Positions 1 through 10,504 are shown, counted from the stretch's first letter. The stretch is 64,000 nucleotides of DNA from Bacillus sp. 03113 (GCF_006546985.1 NZ_VATK01000005.1:171842-235841); one strand, 5' to 3'. Notes: generated by a model from the sequence alone, not told the origin. Numbers and translations are program-made.

Positions 1-579
1 TTCCTGCTTGTACTTATAGTTGGTGCAGCTTTTATGCTTATTAGTAATCTTTTTATGAAACAACAGCCCACTTCCTCTGATATTTCTGTTTTTAATCAAA
101 ACAATCAAGGTTCACAAGATGCAGCAGAAACTTTCGGTTCAAACTCGAAAAATGAAAATAAATATATTTCAGATTATGAAAGGGCTTATGAGGCTGCATT
201 AAAGGATGCACTTGATAAAATGCTTGGGGTTGAAGATGTCTCCGTCATTGTCAATGTAGATGGGACAGAAAAAAATATTATGGAAAAAAACACAAAAACA
301 CAATCGCAAACGACAAATGAAACCGATCCTCAAGGGGGAAAACGGACCGTAGAGGACCAATCAAATGAGGAGCAGGTTGTGATTATTCAAAATGGAGAGA
401 AGGAAGTTCCAATTGTAGTGGAGAAAAAAAAGCCTGAAATACGCGGTGTTTTGGTTGTAGCAAAAGGAGCAGACAATATTCAAGTAAAGAAATGGATTGT
501 TGAAGCCGTAACAAGAGTGCTTGATGTTCCAAGTCATCGTGTAGCGGTCATGCCGAAAAAATCAAAGGGGGATTCCTAA
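1..579 (+). CDS. spoIIIAG: Stage III sporulation protein AG, 5' end outside window
   Basis: Partial gene: the frame is open from base 1, and the first codons encode the end of a transmembrane helix (FLLVLIVGAAFMLI), so the true start lies upstream. The 192 visible residues end in a domain with the pattern seen in SpoIIIAG (LGVEDVSVIVNVDG near the middle, RGVLVVAKGADN near the end). SpoIIIAG is a mother-cell membrane protein that forms a ring in the SpoIIIA-SpoIIQ channel joining mother cell and forespore during engulfment. Its stop codon abuts the spoIIIAH start, as expected for the last two genes of the spoIIIA operon. The B. subtilis protein is about 229 residues, so roughly 35 are missing. 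Confidence 0.92.
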   Translation, partial: FLLVLIVGAAFMLISNLFMKQQPTSSDISVFNQNNQGSQDAAETFGSNSKNENKYISDYERAYEAALKDALDKMLGVEDVSVIVNVDGTEKNIMEKNTKTQSQTTNETDPQGGKRTVEDQSNEEQVVIIQNGEKEVPIVVEKKKPEIRGVLVVAKGADNIQVKKWIVEAVTRVLDVPSHRVAVMPKKSKGDS

Positions 580-1146
580 ATGCTATTGAAAAAACAAACG
601 GTTTGGTTACTTACCATGTTAAGCTTAGTGGTTGTTTTATCGGTTTATTATATTACCTCGCCAGAACCAAAGAGTAATGATTTAAAGGCTGTAGAACAAA
701 AAGCTGCAGATGAATCTCAAACAGTAGGAAAGCAAGAGACAATGACGAAAAAAAATACAGATGGAAGTACAGTCACAGTTAAGCAAGCAGGGGATGATGC
801 ATTTGAAGTATTACGCATGCAAATACAAGATGATAGGAGCAAAATGAAGGAAGACCTAGAAACTAAAATCGGGTCAACAGATTTATCAGCAGTCGAAAAA
901 AGTAAAGCAAAAGATGAAATTAATCAATTGAATCAACTCTCTCATGAAGAAGAAGTATTAGAAACCCTTATAAAAGCAATGAAGTTTGATGATGTACTCG
1001 TCCGTGCAGACGGGGATAAAGTTCTAGTTACTGTAAAATCGAAGGAAGTTATTTCAAAAGCAGAAGCTAATAACATTATTCAAACTGTTCGAACAGAGCT
1101 TGGTGCCTCACAGCTAGTAACAGTCGAAACGATCCCAATAAAATAG
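580..1146 (+). CDS. spoIIIAH: Stage III sporulation protein AH
   Basis: The 188-residue protein has one N-terminal transmembrane helix (about residues 8-27), a charged linker, and a C-terminal YscJ/FliF-like ring-building domain (about 85-188). SpoIIIAH in the outer forespore membrane binds SpoIIQ from the forespore and forms the intercellular channel needed for sigma-G activity. The start follows the spoIIIAG stop with no gap, and GGGGG about nine bases upstream acts as ribosome site inside the end of spoIIIAG. It is shorter than the 218-residue B. subtilis protein, mainly in the variable linker. A strong terminator follows, so this closes the spoIIIA operon. Confidence 0.93.
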   Translation: MLLKKQTVWLLTMLSLVVVLSVYYITSPEPKSNDLKAVEQKAADESQTVGKQETMTKKNTDGSTVTVKQAGDDAFEVLRMQIQDDRSKMKEDLETKIGSTDLSAVEKSKAKDEINQLNQLSHEEEVLETLIKAMKFDDVLVRADGDKVLVTVKSKEVISKAEANNIIQTVRTELGASQLVTVETIPIK

Positions 1147-1185
1147 GATAAGAACAATGCAATATGATATGATAAAAGAAGGAAG

Positions 1186-1236
1186 AGGACCATCCAAATG
1201 ACAACAATGATGTAATTTGGATGAGGTCCTTTTTTC
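1186..1236 (+). terminator. Terminator of the spoIIIA operon
   Basis: AGGACC-ATCCAAAT pairs with ATTTGGAT-(GA)-GGTCCT across a 15-base loop and is followed by a run of T. It separates spoIIIAH from accB. Confidence 0.88.
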
Positions 1237-1286
1237 CTTTCATGTGTTTAAATGGGTTTGATTGAATCTTCCTCTTTCATCCTTGG

Positions 1287-1316
1287 TTGTATTTTGATAA
1301 GATCTTATCGTATGAT
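1287..1316 (+). promoter_or_regulatory. Candidate sigma-A promoter of accB-accC-yqhY
   Basis: TTGTAT and TATGAT are separated by 18 bases, about 48 bases before the accB start. The match is imperfect, and an alternative TTGATA lies at 1294. No FapR-like operator was recognised. Confidence 0.3.
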
Positions 1317-1363
1317 TATAGTAGTTAGTCATAATTTATGTAAAAATAAGGAGTGCCAAAGCA

Positions 1364-1849
1364 ATGTTAAAAATACAAGAAATTCGTGAGATAATAAAGC
1401 TAATTGATCAATCCACTATTGATGAATTTGTATATGAGCATGAAGGCTCGAAAATTCAAATGAAAAAAAATCTACCAGTTGAAGTAGTTTCTAAGCCAAT
1501 TCCTGATGTTGCAGTAATGGAAAGACAACAACAAGTAGCTGCGGCAGCTGTTCAAGCTGTACCAAAAGCACCTGTTCAAGCTGAAGAAAAAAGCGAGGAT
1601 GTTTCAAATTTACATACAATTACTTCTCCAATGGTTGGAACATTCTACCAATCTTCTTCACCTGAAGTAGAAGCATACGTAAAAACTGGATCAAAAGTAA
1701 CAAAGGATTCCGTTGTTTGTATCGTTGAGGCTATGAAGCTGTTTAATGAAATTGAAGCAGAGGTAGAAGGAGAAATTGTAGAAATCTTAGTAAAAGATGG
1801 ACAGCTGGTTGAATATGGGCAGCCATTATTTTTGGTGAAGCCTGAATAG
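1364..1849 (+). CDS. accB: Biotin carboxyl carrier protein of acetyl-CoA carboxylase
   Basis: AccB carries the biotin that is carboxylated by AccC and then passes CO2 to acetyl-CoA, giving malonyl-CoA for fatty-acid synthesis. The 161 residues show the family layout: a short N-terminal helix, an Ala/Pro/Gln-rich flexible linker (about 50-80), and a C-terminal biotinyl domain. The biotinylation motif EAMKL is clear, with the modified lysine at residue 125. AAGGAG stands about eight bases upstream of the ATG. accC starts 15 bases after its stop, so the two subunits are made from one transcript. The carboxyltransferase genes accA and accD are not in this window. Confidence 0.96.
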   Translation: MLKIQEIREIIKLIDQSTIDEFVYEHEGSKIQMKKNLPVEVVSKPIPDVAVMERQQQVAAAAVQAVPKAPVQAEEKSEDVSNLHTITSPMVGTFYQSSSPEVEAYVKTGSKVTKDSVVCIVEAMKLFNEIEAEVEGEIVEILVKDGQLVEYGQPLFLVKPE

Positions 1850-1863
1850 AAAGGGTTTAAAAA

Positions 1864-3222
1864 ATGATTACAAAATTATTAATAGCCAACCGAGGAGAAA
1901 TCGCAGTTCGAATTATTCGAGCTTGCCGAGAGCTTGAAATTGAAACTGTAGCGGTCTACTCTGAAGCAGATAAAGAATCGTTGCATGTACAGCTAGCAGA
2001 TGAAGCGTATTGCATAGGTCCTACAGCTTCAAAGGATAGTTATTTAAACTTTACCAACATTGTTAGTGTTGCAAAATTAACAGGATGTGATGCGATCCAT
2101 CCTGGATATGGATTTTTGGCAGAGAATGCTGATTTTGCAGAGCTTTGCAGGGATTGTAATATTATTTTTGTCGGTCCAAGTCCTGAAGCCATAACAAAGA
2201 TGGGGACGAAGGATATTGCAAGGGAAACAATGAGACAAGCAGGTGTTCCTATAGTACCTGGATCAAAAGGGATTATTAAAGATATTGACGAAGGAATAAC
2301 ACTAGCAAAAGAAATTGGCTACCCAGTCATAATAAAAGCAACTGCTGGGGGCGGTGGAAAAGGGATTCGTGTTGCTCGTTCCGAAAAGGAATTAATAAAA
2401 GGAATCAATATCACACAGCAAGAGGCATTAACAGCATTCGGCAATCCTGGTGTTTATATCGAAAAATATATTGAGGATTTTCGTCATGTAGAAATCCAAG
2501 TTTTGGCAGATAATGATGGGAATACCATTCATCTAGGCGAAAGGGATTGTTCGATTCAAAGACGCCTCCAAAAGCTATTAGAAGAAACACCTTCACCTGT
2601 ATTAGACCCAGATATCCGGGCTGAAATGGGGAATGCGGCAGTTAAAGCAGCCAAAGCAGTTGATTATTCAGGTGCAGGAACGGTAGAATTTATATATGAT
2701 TATCGTAATCGTCAATTTTACTTCATGGAAATGAATACGAGAATCCAAGTTGAACATCCAGTAACAGAAATGGTAACGGGTGTGGATTTAATCAAAGCAC
2801 AAATAAAAGTGGCATCTGGGTATCCGCTTGAATTAGAACAAAAAGATGTAACATTTTCTGGCTGGTCCATTGAATGTAGAATTAACGCAGAAAATCCCGC
2901 AAAGAATTTTATGCCTTCCCCAGGAAGAATGAATATGTATCTTCCTCCAGGTGGCTTCGGTGTAAGGGTTGATTCTGCTGCATATCCTGGATATATGATC
3001 CCGCCTTACTATGATTCGATGATTGCGAAAGTCATTACTTATGGCAAAACGAGGGAAGAAGCGATTTCACGAATGAAACGAGCACTAAGTGAGTTTGTAG
3101 TCGAAGGGGTTCATACAACAATCCCTTTCCATTTGAGGCTCCTTGATCATGAAAAGTTTGTGGAAGGGAACTTCAATACAAAGTTTTTAGAACAGTATGA
3201 TTTGATGAAATCAGAAGAATAA
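1864..3222 (+). CDS. accC: Biotin carboxylase subunit of acetyl-CoA carboxylase
   Basis: This cytosolic ATP-grasp enzyme carboxylates the biotin on AccB using ATP and bicarbonate. All three domains of the 452-residue protein are present: the N-terminal biotin carboxylase domain ([20 protein letters not shown] at the start), the ATP-grasp core with glycine-rich loop [11 protein letters not shown] (about 160-170) and the metal and catalytic stretch [15 protein letters not shown] (about 290-305), and the C-terminal domain ([11 protein letters not shown]). Length matches the usual 450. It lies 15 bases behind accB and 17 ahead of yqhY, forming the conserved accBC-yqhY operon. Confidence 0.97.
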   Translation: MITKLLIANRGEIAVRIIRACRELEIETVAVYSEADKESLHVQLADEAYCIGPTASKDSYLNFTNIVSVAKLTGCDAIHPGYGFLAENADFAELCRDCNIIFVGPSPEAITKMGTKDIARETMRQAGVPIVPGSKGIIKDIDEGITLAKEIGYPVIIKATAGGGGKGIRVARSEKELIKGINITQQEALTAFGNPGVYIEKYIEDFRHVEIQVLADNDGNTIHLGERDCSIQRRLQKLLEETPSPVLDPDIRAEMGNAAVKAAKAVDYSGAGTVEFIYDYRNRQFYFMEMNTRIQVEHPVTEMVTGVDLIKAQIKVASGYPLELEQKDVTFSGWSIECRINAENPAKNFMPSPGRMNMYLPPGGFGVRVDSAAYPGYMIPPYYDSMIAKVITYGKTREEAISRMKRALSEFVVEGVHTTIPFHLRLLDHEKFVEGNFNTKFLEQYDLMKSEE

Positions 3223-3238
3223 CTGGAGGTGCCAAACG

Positions 3239-3646
3239 ATGAGTGAATCTAACATCTTGGAAATGAATCAAGAAAACAATGGCTACGGTAAGGTTGAAAT
3301 TGCTCCTGAAGTCATTGAAGTAATTGCTGGGATTGCTGCATCAGAAGTTGAAGGTGTTGCACAAATGCGCGGAAACTTTGCTTCAGGTGTGGTTGAAAAG
3401 TTGGGCAAAAAAAATCATGGCAAAGGTGTTAAAGTAGAATTAACTGAAGAAGGGATAAAAGTTGATGTCTATTGTTCCATGAACTTTGGTGTTTCTATCC
3501 CTACTGTAGCACAGAAAATTCAAGACAACATTCGCCAAGCTTTATTGAATATGACTGCACTAGAGGCAGACGAAGTGAATATCCATATCGTTGGAATCCA
3601 ATTCGAATCACAAAAACACGAACCAGAAATCGAGGAAGAAGTTTAA
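3239..3646 (+). CDS. yqhY: Asp23/YqhY family envelope-stress protein
   Basis: The 135-residue protein belongs to the Asp23 (DUF322) family: the core pattern EVIEVIAGIAASEVEGVAQMRG, abridged here as IAGIAASEVEGV, is followed by a basic stretch and the VYCSMNFGVSIP segment. Family members are small soluble proteins that associate with the membrane. In B. subtilis YqhY is linked to acetyl-CoA carboxylase control, and its loss reportedly selects acc mutations. The ribosome site CTGGAGGTG is strong. It sits immediately after accC, and the operon then ends at a terminator. The precise biochemical role is unknown. Confidence 0.9.
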   Translation: MSESNILEMNQENNGYGKVEIAPEVIEVIAGIAASEVEGVAQMRGNFASGVVEKLGKKNHGKGVKVELTEEGIKVDVYCSMNFGVSIPTVAQKIQDNIRQALLNMTALEADEVNIHIVGIQFESQKHEPEIEEEV

Positions 3647-3669
3647 AAGAAGAAGTCATTTGAAAAATG

Positions 3670-3703
3670 CCAAAGACATGCTTTGTCTTTGGTTCTTTTT
3701 TTT
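3670..3703 (+). terminator. Terminator after yqhY
   Basis: CCAAAGACA pairs perfectly with TGTCTTTGG over a short loop and is followed by a run of T. It ends the accBC-yqhY transcript. Confidence 0.88.
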
Positions 3704-3828
3704 GTGTATTAGTAAGTTTCAATGCGAATGAGTTATAATTATGTTAAGATCTTGTTATGTATTTTTTCGGCGTAATTAATGGTTAAGACAAAAAATAATG
3801 AATGATTGTATTAAAGGAGTTAAGAATG

Positions 3829-4221
3829 ATGAAAAGAAGAACAGCGAGAGAGAAAGCTTTGCAAGCTTTATTTCAAATAGATGTTAGCCAAATCGAGCCT
3901 GTTGATGCGATTGATCATGTTTTAGAAGGTGTACAGAGAGACAAGTATTTAGATGAGCTTGTTATTGGTGTGTTGGAGCATAAAGAACATATTGATGATA
4001 TTTTAAAAGGAAATTTAGAAAAATGGACATTGGAGCGGTTAGCAAATGTCGATCGCAGCCTTTTAAGATTAGCTGTATATGAATTGCTTTATTGCAAAAA
4101 TGAAGTACCGCCAAATGTGGTTTTAAATGAAGCAATTGAAATTGCCAAAATATATGGAGATGACCAATCAGGTAAATTTATCAATGGGGTCCTTTCAAAA
4201 GTAAAACAAACATTATCTTAA
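3829..4221 (+). CDS. nusB: Transcription antitermination factor NusB
   Basis: NusB is an all-helical RNA-binding protein that joins NusE (S10) and other Nus factors on boxA RNA to keep RNA polymerase elongating through rRNA operons. The N-terminus [19 protein letters not shown] and the later [18 protein letters not shown] are family hallmarks. The start was set at the second of two adjacent ATGs, nine bases after GGAG; ATGs at 3826 and 3802 are also in frame. The 130-residue length fits the family (131 in B. subtilis). In B. subtilis folD follows, but here xseA comes next. Confidence 0.93.
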   Translation: MKRRTAREKALQALFQIDVSQIEPVDAIDHVLEGVQRDKYLDELVIGVLEHKEHIDDILKGNLEKWTLERLANVDRSLLRLAVYELLYCKNEVPPNVVLNEAIEIAKIYGDDQSGKFINGVLSKVKQTLS

Positions 4222-4290
4222 ATAACAAGTATCTAGCTTATCAATTCAAAAAGCTTGTTTATACTTAATAGCAAAAGGGAGTCATGTAAG

Positions 4291-5637
4291 ATGGAGCAGC
4301 GCTTTTTATCTGTTAATGCGTTAACAAAGTACATAAAAAGGAAATTTGATGCTGATCCTCACTTGCAAGATGTTCATGTTAAAGGAGAAATTTCAAACTT
4401 TAAGCAGCATTCTAGTGGACATATGTACTTTACATTGAAAGACGAGAAGGCTCGAGTACTTGCTGTCATGTTTTCTAGCTTTAATCGTTCCATGAAATTT
4501 CAACCAGAAAATGGAATGAAGGTACTAATAAAAGGGGATATCACTGTATATGAGCCAAGCGGACAATATCAAATTTATATAAAAGACATGCAGCCAGATG
4601 GGATTGGGGCACTTTATCTTGCCTATGAACAATTAAAAACAAAACTAGAAGAGGAAGGGCTATTTGACCCGAAATCTAAAAAGGCAATCCCGCTTTATCC
4701 TAAGACGGTTGGGGTCATAACATCTCCAACTGGAGCTGCCGTCAGAGATATTATCATAACGATAAAAAGAAGATACCCAGTTGCAAACATTCTCATTTTT
4801 CCAGCTCTCGTTCAAGGAGAGCAAGCAGCTCCCTCTATCGTTCAGGCATTGAAAAAAGCAAATGAACAATCAGCCCCTATCCAGGTTGATGTCATTATTG
4901 TTGGCCGTGGAGGCGGTTCGATTGAAGAGCTTTGGGCATTTAATGAAGAAGCAGTTGCGCGAGCTATTTTTACTTCACGTATACCCATTATTTCTGCGGT
5001 CGGACATGAAACAGATTTTACCATTGCTGATTTTGTTGCTGATTTAAGAGCACCGACTCCGACTGGTGCAGCAGAATTAGCTGTTCCTCATATCAATGAA
5101 CTTATGGAAAAGGTTTTAACAAGACAAGCTAGAATAGGCCGTGCTATGAATGAAAAATTGGTTTTACAGCAAAACCGATTAAAAAGAATCCAAAGTTCAT
5201 ATGCCTTCCGCTATCCAAAGCGTTTATATGAGCAGAAGCTTGAACAGGTAGACAAAAAAACAGAACAGCTACTACGACTTTCAAAAAAGCTAAAAAATGT
5301 TAAGCAAGATCAATTTCTTGTATTAGAGAAACGGATCTTACGAAATCATCCTCAAAAAGCATTAGAGGAAGCTAAGCTTCGTTATCAAAAGCAAACAAAA
5401 GGATTAATGAGGGCGATGACAGAAATCCTTTCTAAAAAAGAAAAGGATTTTCAAAGCATCGTATCTACCTTATCCGCGTTAAGTCCGTTAAAGATAATGG
5501 AGCGAGGGTATACCCTTTCCTATACAGAAGACGGAAAGTTAATAAAAAGCATTCAACAAGTAAATATAGAAGATCGTGTGAAAATTACGATGGTTGATGG
5601 GAAATTAATTTGTAAAGTAGTCCAGATAGAGGAGTGA
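4291..5637 (+). CDS. xseA: Exodeoxyribonuclease VII large subunit
   Basis: Exonuclease VII degrades single-stranded DNA from both ends to oligonucleotides, and XseA is the catalytic subunit. The 448 residues show the N-terminal OB fold ([20 protein letters not shown]), the catalytic domain ([57 protein letters not shown]) and a long coiled-coil tail that binds XseB. The frame is open twelve codons further upstream, but AAAAGGGAG fits the ATG at 4291 and gives the family length. xseB starts at or just after its stop, so the two subunits are translated together. Confidence 0.95.
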   Translation: MEQRFLSVNALTKYIKRKFDADPHLQDVHVKGEISNFKQHSSGHMYFTLKDEKARVLAVMFSSFNRSMKFQPENGMKVLIKGDITVYEPSGQYQIYIKDMQPDGIGALYLAYEQLKTKLEEEGLFDPKSKKAIPLYPKTVGVITSPTGAAVRDIIITIKRRYPVANILIFPALVQGEQAAPSIVQALKKANEQSAPIQVDVIIVGRGGGSIEELWAFNEEAVARAIFTSRIPIISAVGHETDFTIADFVADLRAPTPTGAAELAVPHINELMEKVLTRQARIGRAMNEKLVLQQNRLKRIQSSYAFRYPKRLYEQKLEQVDKKTEQLLRLSKKLKNVKQDQFLVLEKRILRNHPQKALEEAKLRYQKQTKGLMRAMTEILSKKEKDFQSIVSTLSALSPLKIMERGYTLSYTEDGKLIKSIQQVNIEDRVKITMVDGKLICKVVQIEE

Positions 5638-5642
5638 AGAAA

Positions 5643-5876
5643 TTGGCGATTCAAGAAGAAATATCCTTTGAAGAAGCAATGGAAAGGCTTGAAGAAATTG
5701 TTGAAAAGCTTGAAGAAGGAGATGTTCCTTTAGAAGAAGCCATCAGCTTTTATAAAAAAGGAATGGAATTGTCAAAACTGTGTCATGACAAACTAAAAAA
5801 CGTTGAAGAACAGTTAACACAAATATTAACTGAAGATGGACAGACAGAAATCTTTTCCATCCAAGAGGAGGAGTAA
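5643..5876 (+). CDS. xseB: Exodeoxyribonuclease VII small subunit
   Basis: This is the short helical partner that coats the coiled coil of XseA. The sequence [20 protein letters not shown] is typical. The start is uncertain: the frame opens with GTG at 5634, overlapping the xseA stop, but AGAGGAG lies eight bases before the TTG at 5643, which is better spaced, so the TTG is preferred (77 residues). It ends two bases before ispA. Confidence 0.88.
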   Translation: MAIQEEISFEEAMERLEEIVEKLEEGDVPLEEAISFYKKGMELSKLCHDKLKNVEEQLTQILTEDGQTEIFSIQEEE

Positions 5877-5878
5877 GC

Positions 5879-6766
5879 ATGCAGAATGCCATACTCCAGT
5901 CTTTTTCTTTGAAATACAAAAATGTGATAGAAGAACAATTAGCAAAAAGCATCGAGGAGCTTCAAGCACCGGCTTTAATAAAAGAAGCTATGCATTATTC
6001 TCTGGATGCCGGCGGAAAGAGAATTCGCCCCTTATTAGTTTTTGCTGTTTTAAAAGCATTTGGACATGATCCGAGGAAAGGCTTAATGCCAGCTTGTGCA
6101 ATCGAAATGATTCATACTTATTCATTAATCCATGATGATTTGCCAAGTATGGACAACGATGATTTGCGACGAGGAATTCCTACCAACCATAAGGTATTTG
6201 GGGAAGCCACTGCGATCTTATCAGGCGACGCCTTATTAACATACAGCTTTCAATTAATTGCCTCAGACGAAACAATTCCTATTGAAAGAAGACTAGCAAT
6301 TGTATTAGAGCTAGCAAAAGCAGCTGGAGCTGAAGGGATGGTAGGTGGTCAAATTGCAGATATGCAAGGGGAAGGAAAGCAGCTAACCTTAAAAGAGTTA
6401 GAATACATTCATGTGCATAAAACGGGCAAACTATTAATAGGAAGTGTTAAAATAGGAGCTCTTCTTGCAAAGGCAAATGAAAAGCAAAAAGACATCCTTT
6501 CAGAGTTCGCTTATCATCTTGGTCTTGCGTTTCAAATAAGAGATGATATTTTAGACTTGGAAGGTGATCAGAGCTTGATCGGAAAACCAGTAGGCAGTGA
6601 TGAAAGCAACCACAAGAATACTTACCCATCTATTTTAACGATGCAAGGAGCGAAAGAAACTTTATCAGCAACGATAGAACATGCTTTGCATTGTTTAAAG
6701 CAATTGGATCTTGATACATCCCTTCTTGAAGAAATTACTTATTTAGTTGCATCACGCAATCATTAA
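5879..6766 (+). CDS. ispA: Farnesyl diphosphate synthase
   Basis: This prenyl transferase condenses dimethylallyl diphosphate with isopentenyl diphosphate, making geranyl and then farnesyl diphosphate for quinones and undecaprenyl carriers. The first aspartate-rich motif (IHDDLPSMDNDDLRRG, near residue 80) and the second (QIRDDILDLEGD, near 220) are both present, as is the GGKRIRPLL substrate segment (about 43-51). The length of 295 is normal. It follows xseB with a two-base gap behind GAGGAGGAG. The dxs gene that supplies precursors lies just downstream but is separated by a terminator. Confidence 0.95.
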   Translation: MQNAILQSFSLKYKNVIEEQLAKSIEELQAPALIKEAMHYSLDAGGKRIRPLLVFAVLKAFGHDPRKGLMPACAIEMIHTYSLIHDDLPSMDNDDLRRGIPTNHKVFGEATAILSGDALLTYSFQLIASDETIPIERRLAIVLELAKAAGAEGMVGGQIADMQGEGKQLTLKELEYIHVHKTGKLLIGSVKIGALLAKANEKQKDILSEFAYHLGLAFQIRDDILDLEGDQSLIGKPVGSDESNHKNTYPSILTMQGAKETLSATIEHALHCLKQLDLDTSLLEEITYLVASRNH

Positions 6767-6854
6767 GTCAGCACATGCTGTATTTGAGAGAAAAGAGGTT
6801 GTATGTTACAATTTACCTTAGACATGTATGTGCATATATAAAGGGAATCCAGTT

Positions 6855-6888
6855 GCCGTTATCACATTTGTGCTAGCGGCTCTTTTTT
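6855..6888 (+). terminator. Terminator after ispA
   Basis: GCCGTTATCAC pairs with GTGCTAGCGGC (one mismatch, one wobble) around an ATTT loop and is followed by TCTTTTTT. It implies that dxs has its own promoter in the AT-rich 150 bases that follow. Confidence 0.75.
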
Positions 6889-7042
6889 CACAAAACATTT
6901 AATAGGGTATGAACAAGGCTATTTTAGAGAATCAGTGAATATGTTATGCTATTTTATATACAACCTATGATCTACTTTTTTAAGATTGAATTTTATACAA
7001 AAAAGTACAATTGAATTACACATGAAAGTGAGTGATCCTTCT

Positions 7043-8935
7043 ATGGATCTGTTATCAATAAAAGACCCATCTTTTTTAAAAGAGCTTTCTATCAAAGAGT
7101 TGGAAGCGCTTAGTCAGGATATCCGACAATTTTTAATTGAGAAGCTCTCTGTTACAGGAGGACATATAGGACCTAATCTAGGTGTTGTAGAATTGACGGT
7201 TGCTCTTCATAAATGTTTCGATAGTCCTAAGGATAAATTGATTTGGGATGTCGGTCATCAATCATATGTTCATAAAATCCTAACAGGACGGGCAAGCGAA
7301 TTTGATACGTTAAGACAATATGAAGGACTTTGTGGTTTCCCAAAAAGAAATGAGAGCGAACATGATGTTTGGGAGACTGGGCATAGTTCTACTTCATTAT
7401 CTGCAGCAATGGGGATGGCTATAGCAAGAGACTTAAAAAAAGAAAAATCCCATATCATTCCTATTATTGGTGATGGTGCTTTAACAGGCGGGATGGCATT
7501 AGAAGCTTTAAACCATATTGGTCATGAAAGAAAAAATATACTTGTTATTCTCAATGATAATGAGATGTCCATCGCTCCAAATGTTGGAGCTCTTCATAAT
7601 GTTTTGACAAGGCTTCGTACAGCTGGAAAATATAATTGGGCTAAGGATGAGCTTGAGCAGCTATTGAAGAAAATCCCTGCTGTTGGTGGAAAACTAGCTG
7701 CAACAGCTGAAAGAATCAAGGATAGCTTAAAATATTTATTAGTGTCCGGAATATTTTTTGAGGAACTAGGATTTACTTATATTGGCCCAGTCGATGGCCA
7801 TAGCTATGAAAATTTATTTGATCACCTTATGTACGCGAAAAAAATTGATGGGCCAGTCCTTCTTCATGTAATTACGAAAAAGGGGAAAGGGTATAAACCA
7901 GCTGAAAGAGATAAAATTGGGACATGGCATGGTACTGGACCTTATAAAATTGAAACAGGGGACTTCGTAAAACCAGCTATTACAGCACCGGCATGGAGTA
8001 AGCTTGTAAGTGAAACAGTACGAAAGCTTGCAAGAAAAGATGATCGAATTGTTGCGATTACTCCTGCAATGGCCGTTGGCTCTAAGCTAGAAGGCTTTAC
8101 AAGTGAATTTCCAGATCGGATGTATGATGTTGGAATAGCAGAACAGCATGCAGCAACCGTTGCTGCTGGATTAGCCACACAAAATATGAAGCCTTTTTTG
8201 GCGATCTATTCTACCTTTCTACAACGGGCATATGATCAACTCGTCCATGATATTAGCAGACAAAATTTAAACGTCTTTATTGGAATTGATCGTGCAGGTT
8301 TAGTTGGAGCTGATGGAGAAACTCATCAAGGTGTTTTTGATATTGCTTTTCTTAGACATTTACCAAATATGGTAATCATGATGCCAAAGGATGAAAATGA
8401 AGGCCAGCATATGGTATACACAGCTTTGGAATACAATGATGGTCCCATTGCATTGAGATTTCCACGTGGAAACGGCCTAGGGGTGCCGATGGATGAAACT
8501 CTAAAAACCATTCCTATTGGGGAATGGGAGGTTCTTAGAGAGGGAAAAGATGCCTCCATTGTAACGTTTGGTACAACGATTCCGATGGCTATGGAAGCTA
8601 GTCGACAATTAGAAAAACAAGGTTACTCCATTCAGGTCGTTAATGCAAGATTTATCAAACCATTAGATAAAGAATTACTTAAGCAGCTTTTAGAGCAAAA
8701 TATGCCTATTTTAACAATAGAAGAAGCTGTTCTTCTTGGAGGCTTTGGAAGCTCGGTGTTAGAATTTGCTCATGATAATGGCTTTCATCATGCTGTAATT
8801 GAAAGAATGGGCATACCAGATCGATTTATCGAACATGGAAGCGTAGATGAGCTATTAAGAGAAATTGGTTTAACAACAGAACATGTTGTTCAAAAAATAA
8901 AAACCATTTCGAGAAAAAAACAAAAAAGGGCTTAA
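7043..8935 (+). CDS. dxs: 1-deoxy-D-xylulose-5-phosphate synthase
   Basis: Dxs joins pyruvate and glyceraldehyde 3-phosphate to make DXP, the first step of the MEP isoprenoid pathway, using thiamine diphosphate. Family marks seen are [14 protein letters not shown] text ([19 protein letters not shown]), the cofactor motif [15 protein letters not shown] (about 150-165), and the C-terminal transketolase part ([34 protein letters not shown]). The start was placed at ATG 7043 because [13 protein letters not shown] matches the usual N-terminus; the frame is open to 6986. The 630 residues match the family. yqxC follows after three bases. Confidence 0.95.
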   Translation: MDLLSIKDPSFLKELSIKELEALSQDIRQFLIEKLSVTGGHIGPNLGVVELTVALHKCFDSPKDKLIWDVGHQSYVHKILTGRASEFDTLRQYEGLCGFPKRNESEHDVWETGHSSTSLSAAMGMAIARDLKKEKSHIIPIIGDGALTGGMALEALNHIGHERKNILVILNDNEMSIAPNVGALHNVLTRLRTAGKYNWAKDELEQLLKKIPAVGGKLAATAERIKDSLKYLLVSGIFFEELGFTYIGPVDGHSYENLFDHLMYAKKIDGPVLLHVITKKGKGYKPAERDKIGTWHGTGPYKIETGDFVKPAITAPAWSKLVSETVRKLARKDDRIVAITPAMAVGSKLEGFTSEFPDRMYDVGIAEQHAATVAAGLATQNMKPFLAIYSTFLQRAYDQLVHDISRQNLNVFIGIDRAGLVGADGETHQGVFDIAFLRHLPNMVIMMPKDENEGQHMVYTALEYNDGPIALRFPRGNGLGVPMDETLKTIPIGEWEVLREGKDASIVTFGTTIPMAMEASRQLEKQGYSIQVVNARFIKPLDKELLKQLLEQNMPILTIEEAVLLGGFGSSVLEFAHDNGFHHAVIERMGIPDRFIEHGSVDELLREIGLTTEHVVQKIKTISRKKQKRA

Positions 8936-8938
8936 AGA

Positions 8939-9784
8939 ATGAAAAATCAGAAAGAACGATTAGATATTTTATTGGTTGAAAATGGATTGTTTGAAACGAG
9001 AGAAAAAGCAAAAAGAGCGGTAATGGCAGGGTTAGTCTTTGCAAATGAAACAAGACTTGAAAAGCCAGGTGAAAAAATTGATCGTGATACTCTCTTAACG
9101 GTTAAAGGAAAAAAGCTTCCATATGTAAGTCGTGGAGGTCTTAAATTGGAGAAAGCCTTAAAGGTCTTTCATGTTGATATTCAAGATAAGGTTTTGCTCG
9201 ATATCGGTGCATCAACAGGAGGCTTTACGGATTGTGCTCTTCAAAATGGTGCCAAATTATCGTATGCACTTGATGTTGGCTATAATCAGCTTGCTTGGAA
9301 ACTGCGACAAGATGATCGTGTCGTCGTGATGGAACGAACGAATTTCCGCTATGTTACACCTAACGATTTAGTCCGGGAAAAACCTAATTTTGCTTCCATT
9401 GACGTCTCATTTATTTCTTTAAAGCTTATACTCCCTGTTTTAATAACGTTACTTGAACAGGGAAGTGACATTATCGCACTCATTAAGCCTCAATTTGAAG
9501 CTGGAAGAGACCAGGTCGGGAAAAAAGGGATTGTAAGAGATCCTAAAACCCATGAGCAGGTGATAAATACGATTCTTTCCTTTGCTCTTGAACTAGGATT
9601 AGATGTGAAAAACCTTTCCTACTCACCCATAACGGGCGGAGATGGCAATATTGAATTTTTAGCACACTTTTTTTGGGAAAAAGACAAAGAAACAGGTCAA
9701 AATTTTCTTTCGACAACTAATAGTCAAATTGTAGCAGAGGCTCATGCGGAGTTAAAAACAAAGCAAAGTAAATCAGAGGAATAA
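8939..9784 (+). CDS. yqxC: TlyA family 2'-O-ribose RNA methyltransferase (YqxC)
   Basis: The 281-residue protein has an N-terminal S4 RNA-binding domain (about 5-65, RLDILLVENGLFETREKAKR) and a C-terminal FtsJ-like methyltransferase fold. The SAM-binding motif DIGASTGGFTDCALQNGA is near residues 85-102, and the ALIKPQFE motif is near 180. TlyA homologues methylate 16S and 23S rRNA at cytidine 2'-OH in mycobacteria; activity of the Bacillus protein has not been established to my knowledge. It is tightly linked to dxs (three-base gap) and precedes ahrC and recN as in B. subtilis. Confidence 0.9.
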   Translation: MKNQKERLDILLVENGLFETREKAKRAVMAGLVFANETRLEKPGEKIDRDTLLTVKGKKLPYVSRGGLKLEKALKVFHVDIQDKVLLDIGASTGGFTDCALQNGAKLSYALDVGYNQLAWKLRQDDRVVVMERTNFRYVTPNDLVREKPNFASIDVSFISLKLILPVLITLLEQGSDIIALIKPQFEAGRDQVGKKGIVRDPKTHEQVINTILSFALELGLDVKNLSYSPITGGDGNIEFLAHFFWEKDKETGQNFLSTTNSQIVAEAHAELKTKQSKSEE

Positions 9785-9906
9785 GGAAGCACTTATTCCT
9801 CTTTTCTACTATACATATGAAAAAAAAGAAATCACAAACATAAAAAGAATTTACATCCATCTAAAGAAGGAATTTGTCAAAAAAAATCGAAATGATTAAG
9901 AAAAGC

Positions 9907-9967
9907 GGCCGATTAAAAACGCCATGTCCTGTGGCAACATCGGCACTCGTACATCCTGTACGTTGGA
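9907..9967 (+). repeat. Dispersed intergenic repeat, copy A
   Basis: This stretch shares 32 identical consecutive bases (9927-9958) and further flanking identity with 12320-12380, including GGCCGATTAAA and the end ACGT-T/C-GGA. It lies in the yqxC-ahrC gap, is richer in GC than its surroundings, and shows no coding potential. It looks like the right half of the longer copy B. Confidence 0.75.
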
Positions 9968-10054
9968 TGATGCTTTTCAATCCATGAAAAAAAGACTAGA
10001 AAATAAAAAGGCAATCTGAAGCCATCGGGTTTTGATTGGTAAGAGGTGATAGAG

Positions 10055-10504
10055 ATGAATAAAGGACAACGACATATTAAAATAAGAGAAATTATTACCA
10101 ATAATGAAATTGAAACGCAAGATGACTTAGTGGATGAGTTGAAAAATGCGGGTTTTAATGTAACCCAAGCAACTGTGTCCAGAGATATTAAAGAATTACA
10201 CTTGGTGAAGGTTCCTTTATCAGATGGTCGCTACAAATATAGCTTACCAGCAGATCAAAGATTTAATCCATCGCAAAAACTGAAGAGAAACCTAATGGAT
10301 GCCTTTGTAAAATTGGACTCTGCAGGACATTTCTTAGTGATGAAGACATTGCCAGGTAACGCGATGGCTATTGCATCTTTAATTGACCACTTAGAATGGG
10401 AAGAAATCATCGGCACGATTGGCGGAGATGATACAATTCTAATCATCTGTAGAAATCCAGAAGATACTGAGGGAATATCAGATCGTTTTCTTGACATGCT
10501 ATAA
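10055..10504 (+). CDS. ahrC: Arginine repressor/activator AhrC (ArgR family)
   Basis: AhrC senses L-arginine and as a hexamer represses arginine biosynthesis and activates catabolism. The N-terminal winged helix is clear ([28 protein letters not shown], recognition helix near residues 43-58), and the C-terminal arginine-binding domain carries [10 protein letters not shown] near the end. AGAGGTGAT precedes the ATG at 10055, giving 149 residues as in B. subtilis; a GTG nine bases upstream is inside the ribosome site. It sits 17 bases before recN. The arginine ABC transporter at 33.7 kb is a probable target. Confidence 0.95.
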   Translation: MNKGQRHIKIREIITNNEIETQDDLVDELKNAGFNVTQATVSRDIKELHLVKVPLSDGRYKYSLPADQRFNPSQKLKRNLMDAFVKLDSAGHFLVMKTLPGNAMAIASLIDHLEWEEIIGTIGGDDTILIICRNPEDTEGISDRFLDML

